From: Triticum aestivum
Lineage: Eukaryota; Streptophyta; Magnoliopsida; Poales; Poaceae
Length of the DNA stretch: 64,000 nt
Direction: 5' to 3'
NCBI RefSeq assembly: GCF_018294505.1
Contig: NC_057795.1
Span: 515,908,795-515,972,794, forward strand
Made by a program: the position numbers and the translations under genes. Shown here one piece after another: positions 11,761 to 21,679 of the stretch. Below the pieces are notes generated by a model that had not been told where the DNA came from, did no database searches, and worked only from the letters and a program-made list of their open reading frames with translations. The first letter of the stretch is position 1. Each line of letters begins with the position of its first letter.

Positions 11761-12951
11761 AGGGAGATGGATGCGGGCGGCACGTACCTTCACCGAGAGA
11801 AGGGGAGGGGAATTCAGAGTGGAGGGAGCGACGATGATAGACAGATCTGGATGGGACGAGGGGAAGGGGGAATCAGAGGATGGTTTCGCGTGATTTTTAC
11901 CGGAGGATGCCCTTCGTCGATTCGATTCGATTCGGTCGTCACTACTACGGACTGTAATATTCTCCTTCCAAAGAAAAAAAAAATTGTGGGCATTAAAAAA
12001 CCTTTGTTTCTTTATTAAAAATAATGTAAAATCTTTAGTTTTTTTTTATGTTGTATAGACTCAATATCTTTTGTGCAAAGTATCAAAAACTAAACATTCT
12101 CTTTGAAAAATATCAGAAAACTAGATAGGTCAATTCCAGAATTCTAGGCTTTGGATTTCAATGTTAATTGTTGCCGCCCAACTAGGCAGACCTACATGGC
12201 AACACTCAATTATACTTATTAACCAGTCAAGAAGCTATTGGGGATAAATCTCGCTGCCACCATGGTATACAATATTGATACTGATGACAATTTAAAATAT
12301 CTATGTTTAGAAAAGGAGGTTAAAAACCCCCAAACTTTTAAAACTTGAATATCTTGTGTTTATGAAAAACTTGAAATACCTTCTGCTTTAAAAAGCTCGA
12401 GTCATTGATATTATCTCCGTAAAAAGATTCATGTAGGTATTCATTACAAACTTACTCATGTGATATTTCGCAAAATGGCATGATCATTTGTGACCCATGT
12501 AAAAAGAGAAGATGATAGTGCTACGGTTTAAGTTTCGGATCCTAAATACAGTAATATTTTTCTCATTTTTATATAGGTCGCAAATTGTCATATGATTCTA
12601 CGAAATTTTACATGGGTAAGTTTCAAACTCGATATCTACTATATGAGTGATTTTTCTAGATTTTTTTCAAGAACTTAGAAACACATTGTTTTCTAAGTTT
12701 TAGAAAGTGGATAAATCAAAACACATGATATAGGTCGCAAATTAGTAACACTATATTTTTCTTGGAACAGTGACTTGGTCGAGGTGGTAAGGCTCAAAGA
12801 GAGTAGAGGTGAACGAATACTAGATTGCCGCTCATTCAGTGTTGTACTTCACACTTCCCCTAATTAAGACTAGTCACATATATAGTGTTGGATGTTCACT
12901 CAAAAAATATTTTTACCAGCCCGATAACGAAAATTACGTTCATTTGTGCTC
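11761..12951. other. Intergenic; FKBP20-1 upstream region then AT-rich sequence
   Basis: The first 200 bp probably contain the FKBP20-1 promoter. The rest (about 11960-12951) is AT-rich with no recognisable gene or element ends. Confidence 0.4.
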
Positions 12952-15331
12952 TTAGAGCATCTAGAACTGGGCTGGGCAAATCTGACTCCATAAACGTCCA
13001 CGGATGCGTCGCCAGACGGTCACTCATTTGTCCTCCAGGACAACTACACCCTTCCTATCCAAACTCTCAAATCCATACACATCCATAATATAGCAAGAAT
13101 TCACCACCAACTCAATAATGCAACAAAGCAAAAAAAACCACAATTCAACAGTTCAACATGCCAAAATGAAATACGACAATGCATAGATAGGCGATACAAG
13201 AATGAATCTTTTGCTCGCGACCACATCGGCCAAGCTCTCTCTGCACACGGTGATCTCCTTCTTTTCCGCCTAAAGCCACTTATTGCCTTTCGGATCCAAG
13301 ACGGTAGCATGAGCCAACATGAACCTCGAATCCTCCATGTCCCGAGCCAGTTCCACCCTCTCTTTCTCGAGATCAATGTTGATTCAAAAGTCTTTGCCTT
13401 CTCGAGCTCCCATTTGACATACGCCTCGTGCTTCTCCAAGTCTATCTTCTCCCTCTCAAGCTGCAATTGTTATTCACCCTCTCCTGATCCCAATCCATCA
13501 TCCCCTTTTACACATCCAAGAAGAGCTTGTACCTCTTCTTCTTCTCCTCCTGGGTGAAAAAAAATGCTTGTCCATGTGGCGGACATTTTGCTCACCACGG
13601 AGTCATGTGTGGCTCTGCTGTTCTCCCACTTGTTTTGCATCATTTGGCAGGTCCTCTTTGGCACGGTGGCTTGTCCCTCCTATACTCTACGTTCCTCATC
13701 TTCATCGTCCAATACAATGGATTGTTTGGAGCTTGTTCCATCGTTTTTCTTCAACTTCTTGTTATCGTTCTTGAGGTCATAGACAAGTAGTTGCCACTTT
13801 GGTTTCTCATTCAATTTCAACCAACAATAGCACAAAGTGAATGGCTTCCCCGAGGTTTGTTGGTACAAAGTGGCAACCAACTCCATCTAACAAACATGAA
13901 TCAGTCGTGAGAATGGAACAAACAAAGTTAGCAATGCAAATGATGACAAACGAAGCAAGTCAGCTTACATGACTATTGACTCCAATGCCTCTTTGGTTTC
14001 GTCCAAACACAAAAAGAGTAGTAGTTGCAGAACCTGTTCACGCTCTCTTGGATGGTGGACCATCTATATTGGAGCGGCCTCATTGTGGATGGTATGGATA
14101 GGGTTCAACCCCATGTATTCTTGCATTCAAGGTAATGCTTGTGGATCTTTTTTCAGTACGTGTTTTCCTTTTGCTCGATTGCAAATATAGGGTCCATACT
14201 TGTGGCAAACCAAGCTTGACACAACAAAACATCCTCATGGCTTGTGAATGCCGGACCTCTTGCATTGGGTATGTATATTTTTGTTAAGAGTGCCTAATGT
14301 TTTCCTGACATCATGCATAGGAGAGTGGGTATCTCCCAAGGCATAATACATAGGTTCTTGACCATCATTGATCGTGTCCATCATGATAACCTCTTAAAGG
14401 ATGATATAGCAAGAATAAACTAATGGCATATGCAACAAAAGGATTCAATGGCATATGCAACAAACTGATTCAATGGCATATCCAACATGATTCTCTAAAT
14501 TGATCTAATGACATACGCAACAAATGAATGAATCAATACAAAGTGGGGCAAAAAATGTACCATGTCCTCCTCGTACATTTTGTGGAACATGACCTGGGAA
14601 GACCTAGCGTTGGCGGTTCCCTGAGGCGGTCCGCACCTATTCGAGTTGCGGCAAGTCGTACACCATCTATGGCGTGTCCTGTTGCGTCCAGCCATCCAGA
14701 ATCCCTACCCATTCAGATGGCAGAACGGAGTCGGTCCCGAGCAGGGCGGATGGCACACCTACCTCTTTGGAGGTGTGGGGCGGACACAGATGGCCCCACC
14801 AGACCCTGTGCATCCACGTTGATGTGGATCACCTCCTTGTCCTCAGCTTCCTGCCCCCCGCTGCTTCCTTCACCTCTCCCTCTAGGGTGATGTTCTCCGC
14901 CTTGCAGCTGACCCCCACGGACAGGACACCCACAGACTCCATTGATACATCATCCATGCATGTGTTGGGAGAAGGGATACTCGGTGATGACATCTCGTAC
15001 ATGAGAAATACCAGATGATGGCGGCGGCACGGGCCGGGAGCAAGGGTGGAGGACAGCGACAACTCGGACATGGGAGGAGAGCGGTGGATTTGGTGGACTT
15101 GGTTAATTTGGGGGGAGATGAGGTGGGTCATGTTTGTCGGATCCGATGTGGCAGATGCGTCCGAGCCTCCCCCATATTCGCCCAAGACATGGGCTAGATT
15201 TGAGGGGTGGTGAACAACCCGTACATATAGGGCTGGTTTGAGGGGGACTGGTCGGGTGGCATTTTTGCAATTCGTCACTGATAGGGTTGTCCGCCCGGTC
15301 GATATGAGGGCTCTGACTGTAGATGTTCTTA
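12952..15331 (-). mobile_element. PIF/Harbinger-type DNA transposon
   Basis: The element spans 12955-15328 and is flanked by 3-bp TTA duplications (12952-12954, 15329-15331), the standard target for this superfamily. Its ends are imperfect inverted repeats: GAGCATCTAGAAC on the left, and the complement of the right end reads GAACATCTACAGTC. The subterminal parts also share Harbinger-like composition. The only recognisable coding relic is ORF1 on the minus strand. I found no DDE transposase, so the copy appears non-autonomous. A short array of about 35-bp units with 'ATGGCATATGCAACA' lies at 14410-14530. Confidence 0.8.
13150..14290 (-). pseudogene. PIF/Harbinger ORF1 relic (Myb/NAM-associated protein)
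   Basis: Pieces of the NAM-associated C-terminal domain found in Harbinger ORF1 proteins are visible. They are 'RWSTIQESVNRFCNYY' near 14020-14070, then 'GKPFTLCYCWLKLNEKPKW' (about 13800-13850), then a charged linker and a coiled-coil-like stretch with 'LEREKIDLEKHEAYVKWELE' (about 13390-13466). Stops and frameshifts separate them. The product would partner the DDE transposase in DNA binding; here it is dead. Confidence 0.7.
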
Positions 15332-16685
15332 CACACTTGACATACGTAACACGTCGTTTATGACCTCCATCCTCTTCTATGTGTTGTTTCGGTTGGCACA
15401 CAATAAGATAGTACAAAGTGGGTTCGTTGGCAACGTTTGTTCCGACTGTGATGATGAAGAACAAAAATCCTTAAGCTCCAATCATGTCTAGGTGGTGCTT
15501 GGTGCAGCATCGCTGAGGAGCTTGGGAGTTTTGTACCTATTCTCCTTCATGGATAGCGGTTGGTTGTATGTGTTGTATGCCGGCATGACTCGATGGCCAT
15601 CGTTGGCAACAACATTGTCTTCTCTAACACCCCTTCTTTTCGAGCCTCTACAAGCAAGGGCATCAGCCCAATCTCGCAACTAGCTTGGTTGCTTGACTAG
15701 ATCGGAGTGATGCCCCCGCCTACATGTTTTGCACGATTGCCAGCCTCAATCATATGTATTGGCTTATTACCGCATCGATTCAACAAGGCTTGATCATCTA
15801 TGGTCCTTTGTAGGTACTTCGGTGACTGGATTTTTCGATGTTCTCCATCATCGACGAGAGTCATGGTTCTTTCTTATGCTTATAGTCTAGTCCTATTATC
15901 CCCTTGGTTTAGGTTCGTTTTTGTGTGTCTGGGTTCAGAGTTCCGTTACCCACAATTCGATTGTACCCGAAGTTCCATTGATGTAATTTAAACCAAACTT
16001 CTGACTATTTTTACAGGAAAAAAAGCGTAGTTGAGATGCTTATCTGAGCGCATGTACTGGTGCTCGACGGCATATGCAGCCTACCACCGGTTGCTAGGCG
16101 TAGGGGAAGGCCATGAAGTACACTGCCACTCTTATCACTTACTACATCGATCTTATCTGGTCCTACTGTCCAAAGGAGGAGCCTTTTCTTCCCTTTAGCT
16201 GTAATGGCTGGCAAGTTGCGAGCCATAGGAAGTAGGAACAGAATGCTCAGGTACGGACTGCGTCGTTTAGGGCGCGATAATTCACGGCGTGTCGGCGTCA
16301 GCGCTGGACGCTCAACAGTGCAAACCTTGCATGCAGCAGAGCGCGCCATATTGCTTGCCAGGGCAGTGCAACGCAGCGGCTGCGGCGCTGCCTGCCCCTC
16401 TCCTTTCCTCTTTTCCTCTTAAAAACATGTAATTAATTACTGTAGAACACAGCACAGTACATTTTGAAGCCTTTCCCATGTTTCTCGCTTGTAAAAAAAA
16501 ATCTACGAGAGAAGGCAAGATGGATTCACAGAAGACGAATATGGTGGTTCCACAAATCTCTTCATATAAAATCAAGCACATACTATGTCAACTAGAAGAA
16601 GAAAAGAAACAAATGGAACAGCTTCTCCACCGATCGAGTCTCCCCTTGTAATGCTACTAATACATATATACTACAGCTTCAGGAA
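15332..16685. other. Intergenic, no feature recognised
   Basis: Several frames of 60-110 codons occur on both strands but none resembles a known protein or shows splice-linked continuation. A purine/GC-rich patch at 16200-16400 is the only compositional feature. Confidence 0.35.
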
Positions 16686-16868
16686 TCAGGAGTAGTGCCG
16701 CCAGCACGCGAGCATGGCGACGCAGCGGCGCGCGATGTAGAACCGCGCGCGCTGCTCCCTGACGAGCCGCGCGCACCGCCGCGGGAACGACGACGGCCCG
16801 CCGCCGTTCTTGCGCGTGGCCATTGCTCCTCTACCGCTCCTCTTCTTGGACAGCCCGCACTTGTCCAT
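16686..16868 (-). CDS. DEVIL/ROTUNDIFOLIA-like small polypeptide
   Basis: An intronless 60-codon gene of the DVL/RTFL family of plant peptides, which act near the plasma membrane and restrict polar cell proliferation when over-produced. The conserved RTF domain is clear at residues 31-56: 'CARLVREQRARFYIARRC' followed by VAMLACW, matching the family pattern C..LV.EQRARLYI.RRCV.ML.CW. The N-terminal half is basic and serine/glycine-rich (KKRSGRGAMATRKNGGG), as usual for the variable part. Met16 is an alternative start that would keep the domain. A TATA sequence lies about 210 bp upstream (17078-17083, minus strand). Composition is GC-rich. Such short genes are often missed; the domain match makes this one secure. 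Confidence 0.88.
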   Translation of the reverse strand: MDKCGLSKKRSGRGAMATRKNGGGPSSFPRRCARLVREQRARFYIARRCVAMLACWRHYS

Positions 16869-17077
16869 GGACGCGCCTTTCCACCCGATCTCCGCCTCCT
16901 TCCTTCCGATCAGCGCGCCTGGCCGTGAGCTCGATCGGAGACGAAACTTGGCCGGCGGAGATGGTAGGACGTGAGGAGCAGAGCAAGCAGAGCGACACAG
17001 TGAGTGAGTGAGGGAGGGAGGAGGGCTGTTGGGGGCGACGAGCCAAGTGGTAGGGCTCCCGGGGTGGCATTTGTCTG

Positions 17078-17083
17078 CTTATA
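17078..17083 (-). promoter_or_regulatory. TATA box of the DVL/RTFL gene
   Basis: The minus strand reads GATATAAGCA about 210 bp upstream of the start codon, within otherwise GC-rich sequence. This leaves room for a 5' leader of about 180 nt. Confidence 0.5.
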
Positions 17084-17629
17084 TCGTGGAGCAATCGGGG
17101 ATGACGGAGCGGTCAGTGGAGTGCCGTGTCTGCTCGCGCGCGTAGGGCCTTGATGCGCCAGGGGGCACGCCACTTGGTACCCTTTTTTATTAGTGTGTTG
17201 TTCAAAGTTCACGTGTACTTTGGCATTGCACGCCTGTTCCTGAGTTAACTAACAAACAATTTAGTAATGCGCCAGGAGTGAGTTTTCTTTTACTGGCAAT
17301 GCCAAAGGCGAGGTTTTAAAATGAAGACCAGGAGCAATGGTTATATTCACTTCGAGTAAAGTCTGAAATAAACCCTCACGTTATAGAGGTCGACCCTCAC
17401 CTTCAAATCTCCGAAGTCGGTACACTGAACTCTCTAATCTACGTCTATCCTAACCCTAAACATGTTTTGGTGCACTGGGATAAGATATGATCCTGGCCAA
17501 GTTCATCATCTACTCTCACTAACAATATGGATCCACAAGTCATATTAATCTCTCTCCACTTATCTTCTTCCTCTGTCCTCTCCTCTCCCGATCCCTTTTC
17601 TCTCTCCCTATCGTCGATCCATTTCCTCC

Positions 17630-18320
17630 TCCCGTCGGGTGCGATCTCCGCCCGCGCCTCGCCGCCGTCAAGCGACAAGACATCAGGATTGACGCGCATG
17701 TTGGCCACCGAGAACCTCTTTGAGATGAGCATGCACGCCACGCGGAAATCGAAGAGGAAAACATTAGCATGTACTGGGTGATGGACTAGAGCATGATGAG
17801 CTGCACCACGAGGCCGATGGGGTGGATGGCATACATACGGAAGAGGAGCTGGATGCCCATCAGTGGCGAAGCTAGAAGGAATCTGCTAGGGCGAAAGAGA
17901 AATTATGAGTATTTGGGGTGGGGTGGGGGTGGGGGGGGGGCAAAAGCTAGAAGTTCCCATCTAAGCCCTCCCCAAAAAATCCTTCACAAGTTGGTTGAAA
18001 GCTGTGTGTGTGTGTGGGGGGGGGGGGGGACAACCCGCAGGAACACCATAGGTCCGCTGTTGATGACCACGATGAGCGTCTTGGGGAGCGTCGCGGGCGA
18101 GAAAAGCGTGACGGACTAGTCGAGCCCGGTGAAGGTGACCCGGAAGCGCGACCATGCAGCGAGCGTGGCAACGATGACGAGCTTCCGTGTCCGCGGCGAC
18201 GAAACACAGGTACATTGTGTGGAAAGCGTTGCTAGAGATGACCTTTAAGGTGAGGAGCGGAACGACGAAGAGGGCAATGAAGCGGTTGATCCCTGCACAC
18301 TCGTTCACCATTGCATGCAC
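17630..18320 (-). pseudogene. PIN-type auxin efflux carrier pseudogene (N-terminal part)
   Basis: Fragments follow the order of the N-terminal membrane domain of PIN proteins. '[20 protein letters not shown]' and 'FVAADT' lie at about 18208-18300. '[13 protein letters not shown]' and '[15 protein letters not shown]' lie in another frame (about 18050-18180). 'MGIQLLFRMY' and 'GLVVQLIML' follow (about 17789-17862). Finally 'FLFDFRVACMLI' and 'NPDVLSLDGGEARAEIAPDG' lie at about 17640-17760. PIN proteins export auxin or load it into the ER. This copy has a deletion/frameshift after 'AADT', in-frame stops, a second frameshift near 17750 and a low-complexity insert (17867-18045). The C-terminal membrane domain is not present nearby. 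The short hydrophilic start resembles PIN5-type genes, but assignment within the family is uncertain. Confidence 0.78.
17867..18045. repeat. G-rich low-complexity insert splitting the PIN pseudogene
   Basis: The insert contains runs of G (17921-17940, 18017-18029) and a (GT)n tract (18005-18016). On one side it starts with AGTGGCGAAGCTAG, like the end of a common grass MITE family. It separates two PIN segments that are contiguous in intact genes. Confidence 0.5.
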
Positions 18321-18786
18321 AACAAGTGCTTCCTCTGCGCCTTGTAGAAGGAAGCGGAGGGCTGCCCGGTCCCCTACACGTGGTGTGCCTCCGATCCACG
18401 ACGCTCGGGTGCCGCTTGAGGTGCTCCCGCATCACGCCTTCCCCCTGATTGTGTGTCGGCCGAGGCGCTCGGAGGATTTATGTTGTGTGAGGACGACCCA
18501 ATTTAGATTTTTAACAGGATTTTCTAGAAAGCATGGCAAATCACGCCGTCCCAATTCAGATTTTTGACAGGATTTGTCATGCTTGCTAAAAAAATTGCCA
18601 TCCTCACAACAACATAGATTGCCACGAGGCACGACAAAAACAACCCACTTACTAGGCCGGCACGACCTGCATACGACTAGAAAGCCAACCTCTAGTTGGG
18701 CCAGGATGCAGGCCCGTACGGCCCATTAGGGCCCACAGGACAGATGACTTGCAATAGGCCCACAAAGGCCTGCTTAGAGAGGAGCT

Positions 18787-18852
18787 TGACACGGTAGCCG
18801 CGGTGGGGCTTATAAACCGGTGCGAGCTCCTCTCAACTAGCGAGGTGGGACT
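18787..18852 (-). promoter_or_regulatory. U6-type Pol III snRNA promoter (USE + TATA)
   Basis: On the minus strand, TTTAGTCCCACCTCG (USE core 18841-18852; plant consensus RTCCCACATCG) is followed after exactly 24 nt by TTTATAAG (18809-18816), preceded by ACCGG. USE-TATA spacing of about 24 bp is the Pol III arrangement of plant U6 genes; Pol II snRNA genes have about 34. The sequence around both boxes closely resembles wheat U6 promoters as I remember them. By analogy, initiation would fall near 18787. The next T run on the minus strand is at about 18634-18638, predicting a transcript of about 150 nt. That stretch is not U6, U3 or 7SL as far as I can tell. Confidence 0.6.
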
Positions 18853-18869
18853 AAACATTGTGCACTGCG

Positions 18870-19143
18870 AGTGACAGCGCACCACTTTAGTACCGGTTGG
18901 TGGCACGAACCCGTACTAAAGGGGAGTCTTAATTACCGGTTGGAGCCACCAACTCGTACTAAAGGCCACCACCTCTTTAGTACTGGTTCGTGGCATGAAC
19001 CGGTACTAAAGATTCGCCACGAACCGGTACTAATGAGCGCCGCCCGCCTAGCCGTTGCAACCGGCACTAATAATCACATTAGTGCTGGTTCAATTACAAA
19101 TCGGGACTAATGAGCTTCACATTAGGCCATTTTTCTACTAGTG
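18870..19143 (-). mobile_element. Terminal region of a CACTA transposon
   Basis: The right end at 19143 reads, on the minus strand, CACTAGTAGAAAAATGGCCT, the canonical Caspar-type CACTA terminus. Inward lie many copies in both orientations of a subterminal word, TTAGTACCGGT / ACCGGTACTAA (for example near 18887, 18977, 18994, 19023 and 19060). No second CACTA terminus or transposase is visible on the left, so this is a truncated end or a deletion derivative. Confidence 0.85.
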
Positions 19144-19521
19144 ATATTATACACACTATAAACAGTACTAATAAATGTAAATAGCCTGGCTAGCAATCTT
19201 CAACCTAATAATCAACAGATGTTCCGGGGGTGAGAAGGAAAAAGTGCAATGAAAGAATGACAGCATTCCCTTTCAAAAAACATGAATTACACGATGCCAT
19301 CCATGGAACCTGTTTACAAGTTTACTGTTACACCAATCTTTTCTTCTCTGTCCAATAGAAAACCAAACATTACAAAAACGGGCACACCATTCATTCATTC
19401 AGGCCAAACCGATCGAGCTGAATTCCTCGACCACCACCAAATGGAGCATGTATGCATGCACGCGCGCGAACGTGTCTCGCACGCACGGGCCAAAATCGCC
19501 AAGGATCTGAGCCGTAGGCTA

Positions 19522-21485
19522 CTAGCACGTGGGGATATCGGAGGGTGGAGGCGGCAGCTTCTGGTTCGGCAGCGGCCCGTCGTTGACAAGCCACGCCATG
19601 GATAGGCCCCAGCTCAGGTGTACGTCCAGGTGGCAGTGCATGATCCAAACACCTATCACAAAAGTCAACAGCTCAATCAATACTGCAGCAGTCAACACAA
19701 GTCAACAGTTGAGCCAGCGAGTGGAGTGGTGGTTAGTTTGACCTACCGGGGTTGTTGGCGACGAAGCGGATGGCGACCCAGCCGGCGGTGGGCACGCTGA
19801 TGGTGTTCCGCTGCACCGGGTCGACGAGGTTGTACTTGGCGGTGTCGTTGGCGGCGTCGTAGTTGCCGAACCCCGTGCCGACTACGTGGAAGTCGTAGCC
19901 GTGCAGGTGCAGCGGGTGGCTCTCGGCGCCCTGGATGCTGGTGTCCTGCAGCACCACCTCGACGGAGGTGTTGAAGGCGAGCGGCACCACCCGGGTGCCG
20001 TGGGTCACGAACGTGTTGTTGGGCGGCGTGCCGGTGTAGTTGAACTTGCGCAGCGGCGCCGCGGGGAAGTTGGCCGCGAGCACGCCGTTGTACCGGCGCT
20101 GGTAGTGCGCCTGGAGGAGCGACGTCTTGGGCATCACGAACGACACGTTGTTGATGCTCGCCGCGAACCGGGTGTTGTTGGGCCCCTGGCACGTCCCGTT
20201 CACCGGGCTCTGGCACGGGTCGGCGCCCAGCCCCACGGCGAAGAAGAAGCTCCGGTCCACACTCAGCGGCACCCGCGCCGGGTACCGCGCGCTCGCGAGG
20301 CTCCGGAAGTTGGACGAGAAGTTGGTCACCGCGCCCGTGTCGTTGTACCGCGGGAGGGGCGGCGCCGGGAGGCCGCGGAGCGCGGCGGGCCTCTGCGGGG
20401 CGTACTCGAGGACGGCGATGGCGGTGGTGTTGTCGAAGGTGCCCACGGTGTTGGTGTAGGGCGCGACGGCGATGGCGAAGGCCGTGGAGGACGGGTTGGT
20501 GGCCGCGGTGAGGAGCACGTCCATGGTCTGGCCCGGCGAGATGACGAGTGTGGTGGCGGCGAAGGGCTTGACGTAGCTCGCGTCCGCCTGCACGACGGTG
20601 AGTGTGTGGTTGGCCACCGCGAAGAAGAGCTCGTCGTTGAGCGCCGCGTTGATGAGCCGCAGCATGTACGTCCTCCCGGGCTTCACCTTGAGCTTGAACG
20701 TGCTGTTGGCGCCGCCCGAGCAGTTGTACGTCGGGCCAGGGAAGCCGTTGAAGGTGTAGGCGTCGGACACGTTGGGCCCTCCGCCGGTCTGCAGCGCCTG
20801 CTTGATCACCGCCTCCGGGTCGGCGTTGAACCACTCACCTACCGACGGACCGGGCACGTTAGTTACACTCGAACACACACAGTGACAAAAATGGCGGGAA
20901 ATGGGGTGGAGGTGTGACGTAGGACGTAGGAGACGTACCGAGCATGAGGGGGACTTCTCTGTAGGGCTTGGGGAAGGGGTAGGGGACGCCGCGGGGCGGG
21001 AGGATGACGAGGGGGCCGTGGAGGGTGGCGCGGAGCCAGGAGAAGTGGGCGTGCCACCAGAGGGTGCCGCGCTGGCCGACGATGCGGAAGTTGTAGACGT
21101 AGCTCTGGCCGGGGCGCATGGGGCACTGGGTGATGTAGGCCGGTCCGTCCGCCCAGGCGCTCCGCAGCTGCCGCACGCCGTGCCAGTGGAAGGTGACGTT
21201 GTTGTTGATGTTGTTGTGGACGTTGACGATGAGCCGGTCGCCCTCCCGCACCGTGATCCTCGGCCCCGGGAACCGCCCGTTCACCGTCGGGATGCTCTTG
21301 GTCGTGCACAGCCGCGTCACCGTCGCCATCGTCACGTTGAAGGTGTAGCGGCGGGTGAGGCCGGCGGTGAGGGCCGGCATGGCCAGGAGGAAGGCCAAGA
21401 GGAGGCATGCAGGGGAGGCGCACCGGAGGCGCCGAGCACCCATCCCCATTGCCATTGTGCAGCTAGCTAGCTTCCTGCTGGCCAC
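19522..21485 (-). CDS. Laccase (plant multicopper oxidase)
   Basis: A secreted p-diphenol:oxygen oxidoreductase; plant members oxidise monolignols in the cell wall. Exons 21485-20939, 20838-19747 and 19652-19522 join through GT-AG introns of 100 and 94 bp to give 589 aa. A hydrophobic leader ('[15 protein letters not shown]', about residues 28-42) is a signal peptide; starts at Met11, 13 or 15 would give a more usual leader length. Copper ligands are complete: HWHG (100-103), WHAH (144-147), HPLHLHG (490-496) and HCHLDVH (552-558). Leu563 is at the axial type-1 position, as in plant laccases. Many NxS/T sites suggest heavy glycosylation. The end '[10 protein letters not shown]' is family-typical. 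An upstream TTTATATAG element and an internal miR397-like site are listed separately. It looks intact; which LAC subgroup it belongs to cannot be said. Confidence 0.94.
20634..20654 (-). promoter_or_regulatory. Degenerate miR397-type target site in laccase
   Basis: The 21 nt encode 'LINAALND' in the position where plant laccase mRNAs are cut by miR397. Against the miRNA sequence I remember, the site has a mismatch at position 3 (A:C), a G:U pair at 9 and a mismatch at 12; all other positions pair. Regulation may be weakened or depend on a variant miRNA. Confidence 0.55.
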
Positions 21486-21611
21486 ACTTCAACTCCTGGA
21501 TCAATTAGCTATGTAAAGCTAGATAGATCTCTGCAGGAGCTGCAAGGGAGGTCGATGGTTAGCTAGAGTGGATGGAGGTGGTGAGTGACATGAGTAGCTA
21601 GGGTTCGAGTG

Positions 21612-21620
21612 GCTATATAA
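21612..21620 (-). promoter_or_regulatory. Candidate laccase TATA box
   Basis: The minus strand reads CGTTTATATAGCC about 130 bp upstream of the first ATG of the laccase frame, at a normal distance for a core promoter with a short leader. Confidence 0.45.
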
Positions 21621-21679
21621 ACGGCCGGCGGCAGTGCTCCTGCTCGTGGTGGCGTGCATGGTAGGGGGTCACCCAGTCA

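Noticed and set aside
15332..15464. Possible transposase piece on the minus strand ('YLIVCQPKQHIEEDGG')
   Set aside because: Too short, with no second motif. I could not connect it with any family.
19743..20834. 363-codon frame on the minus strand in another phase of the laccase exon
   Set aside because: Arg/Gln/Pro/His-rich translation typical of a shifted GC-rich exon. The laccase phase carries all copper motifs.
19886..20917. 343-codon open frame on the plus strand
   Set aside because: It is the antisense shadow of the laccase second exon. GC-rich codon usage leaves long open frames on the other strand, and the Arg/Val/Gly-dominated translation has no domain.
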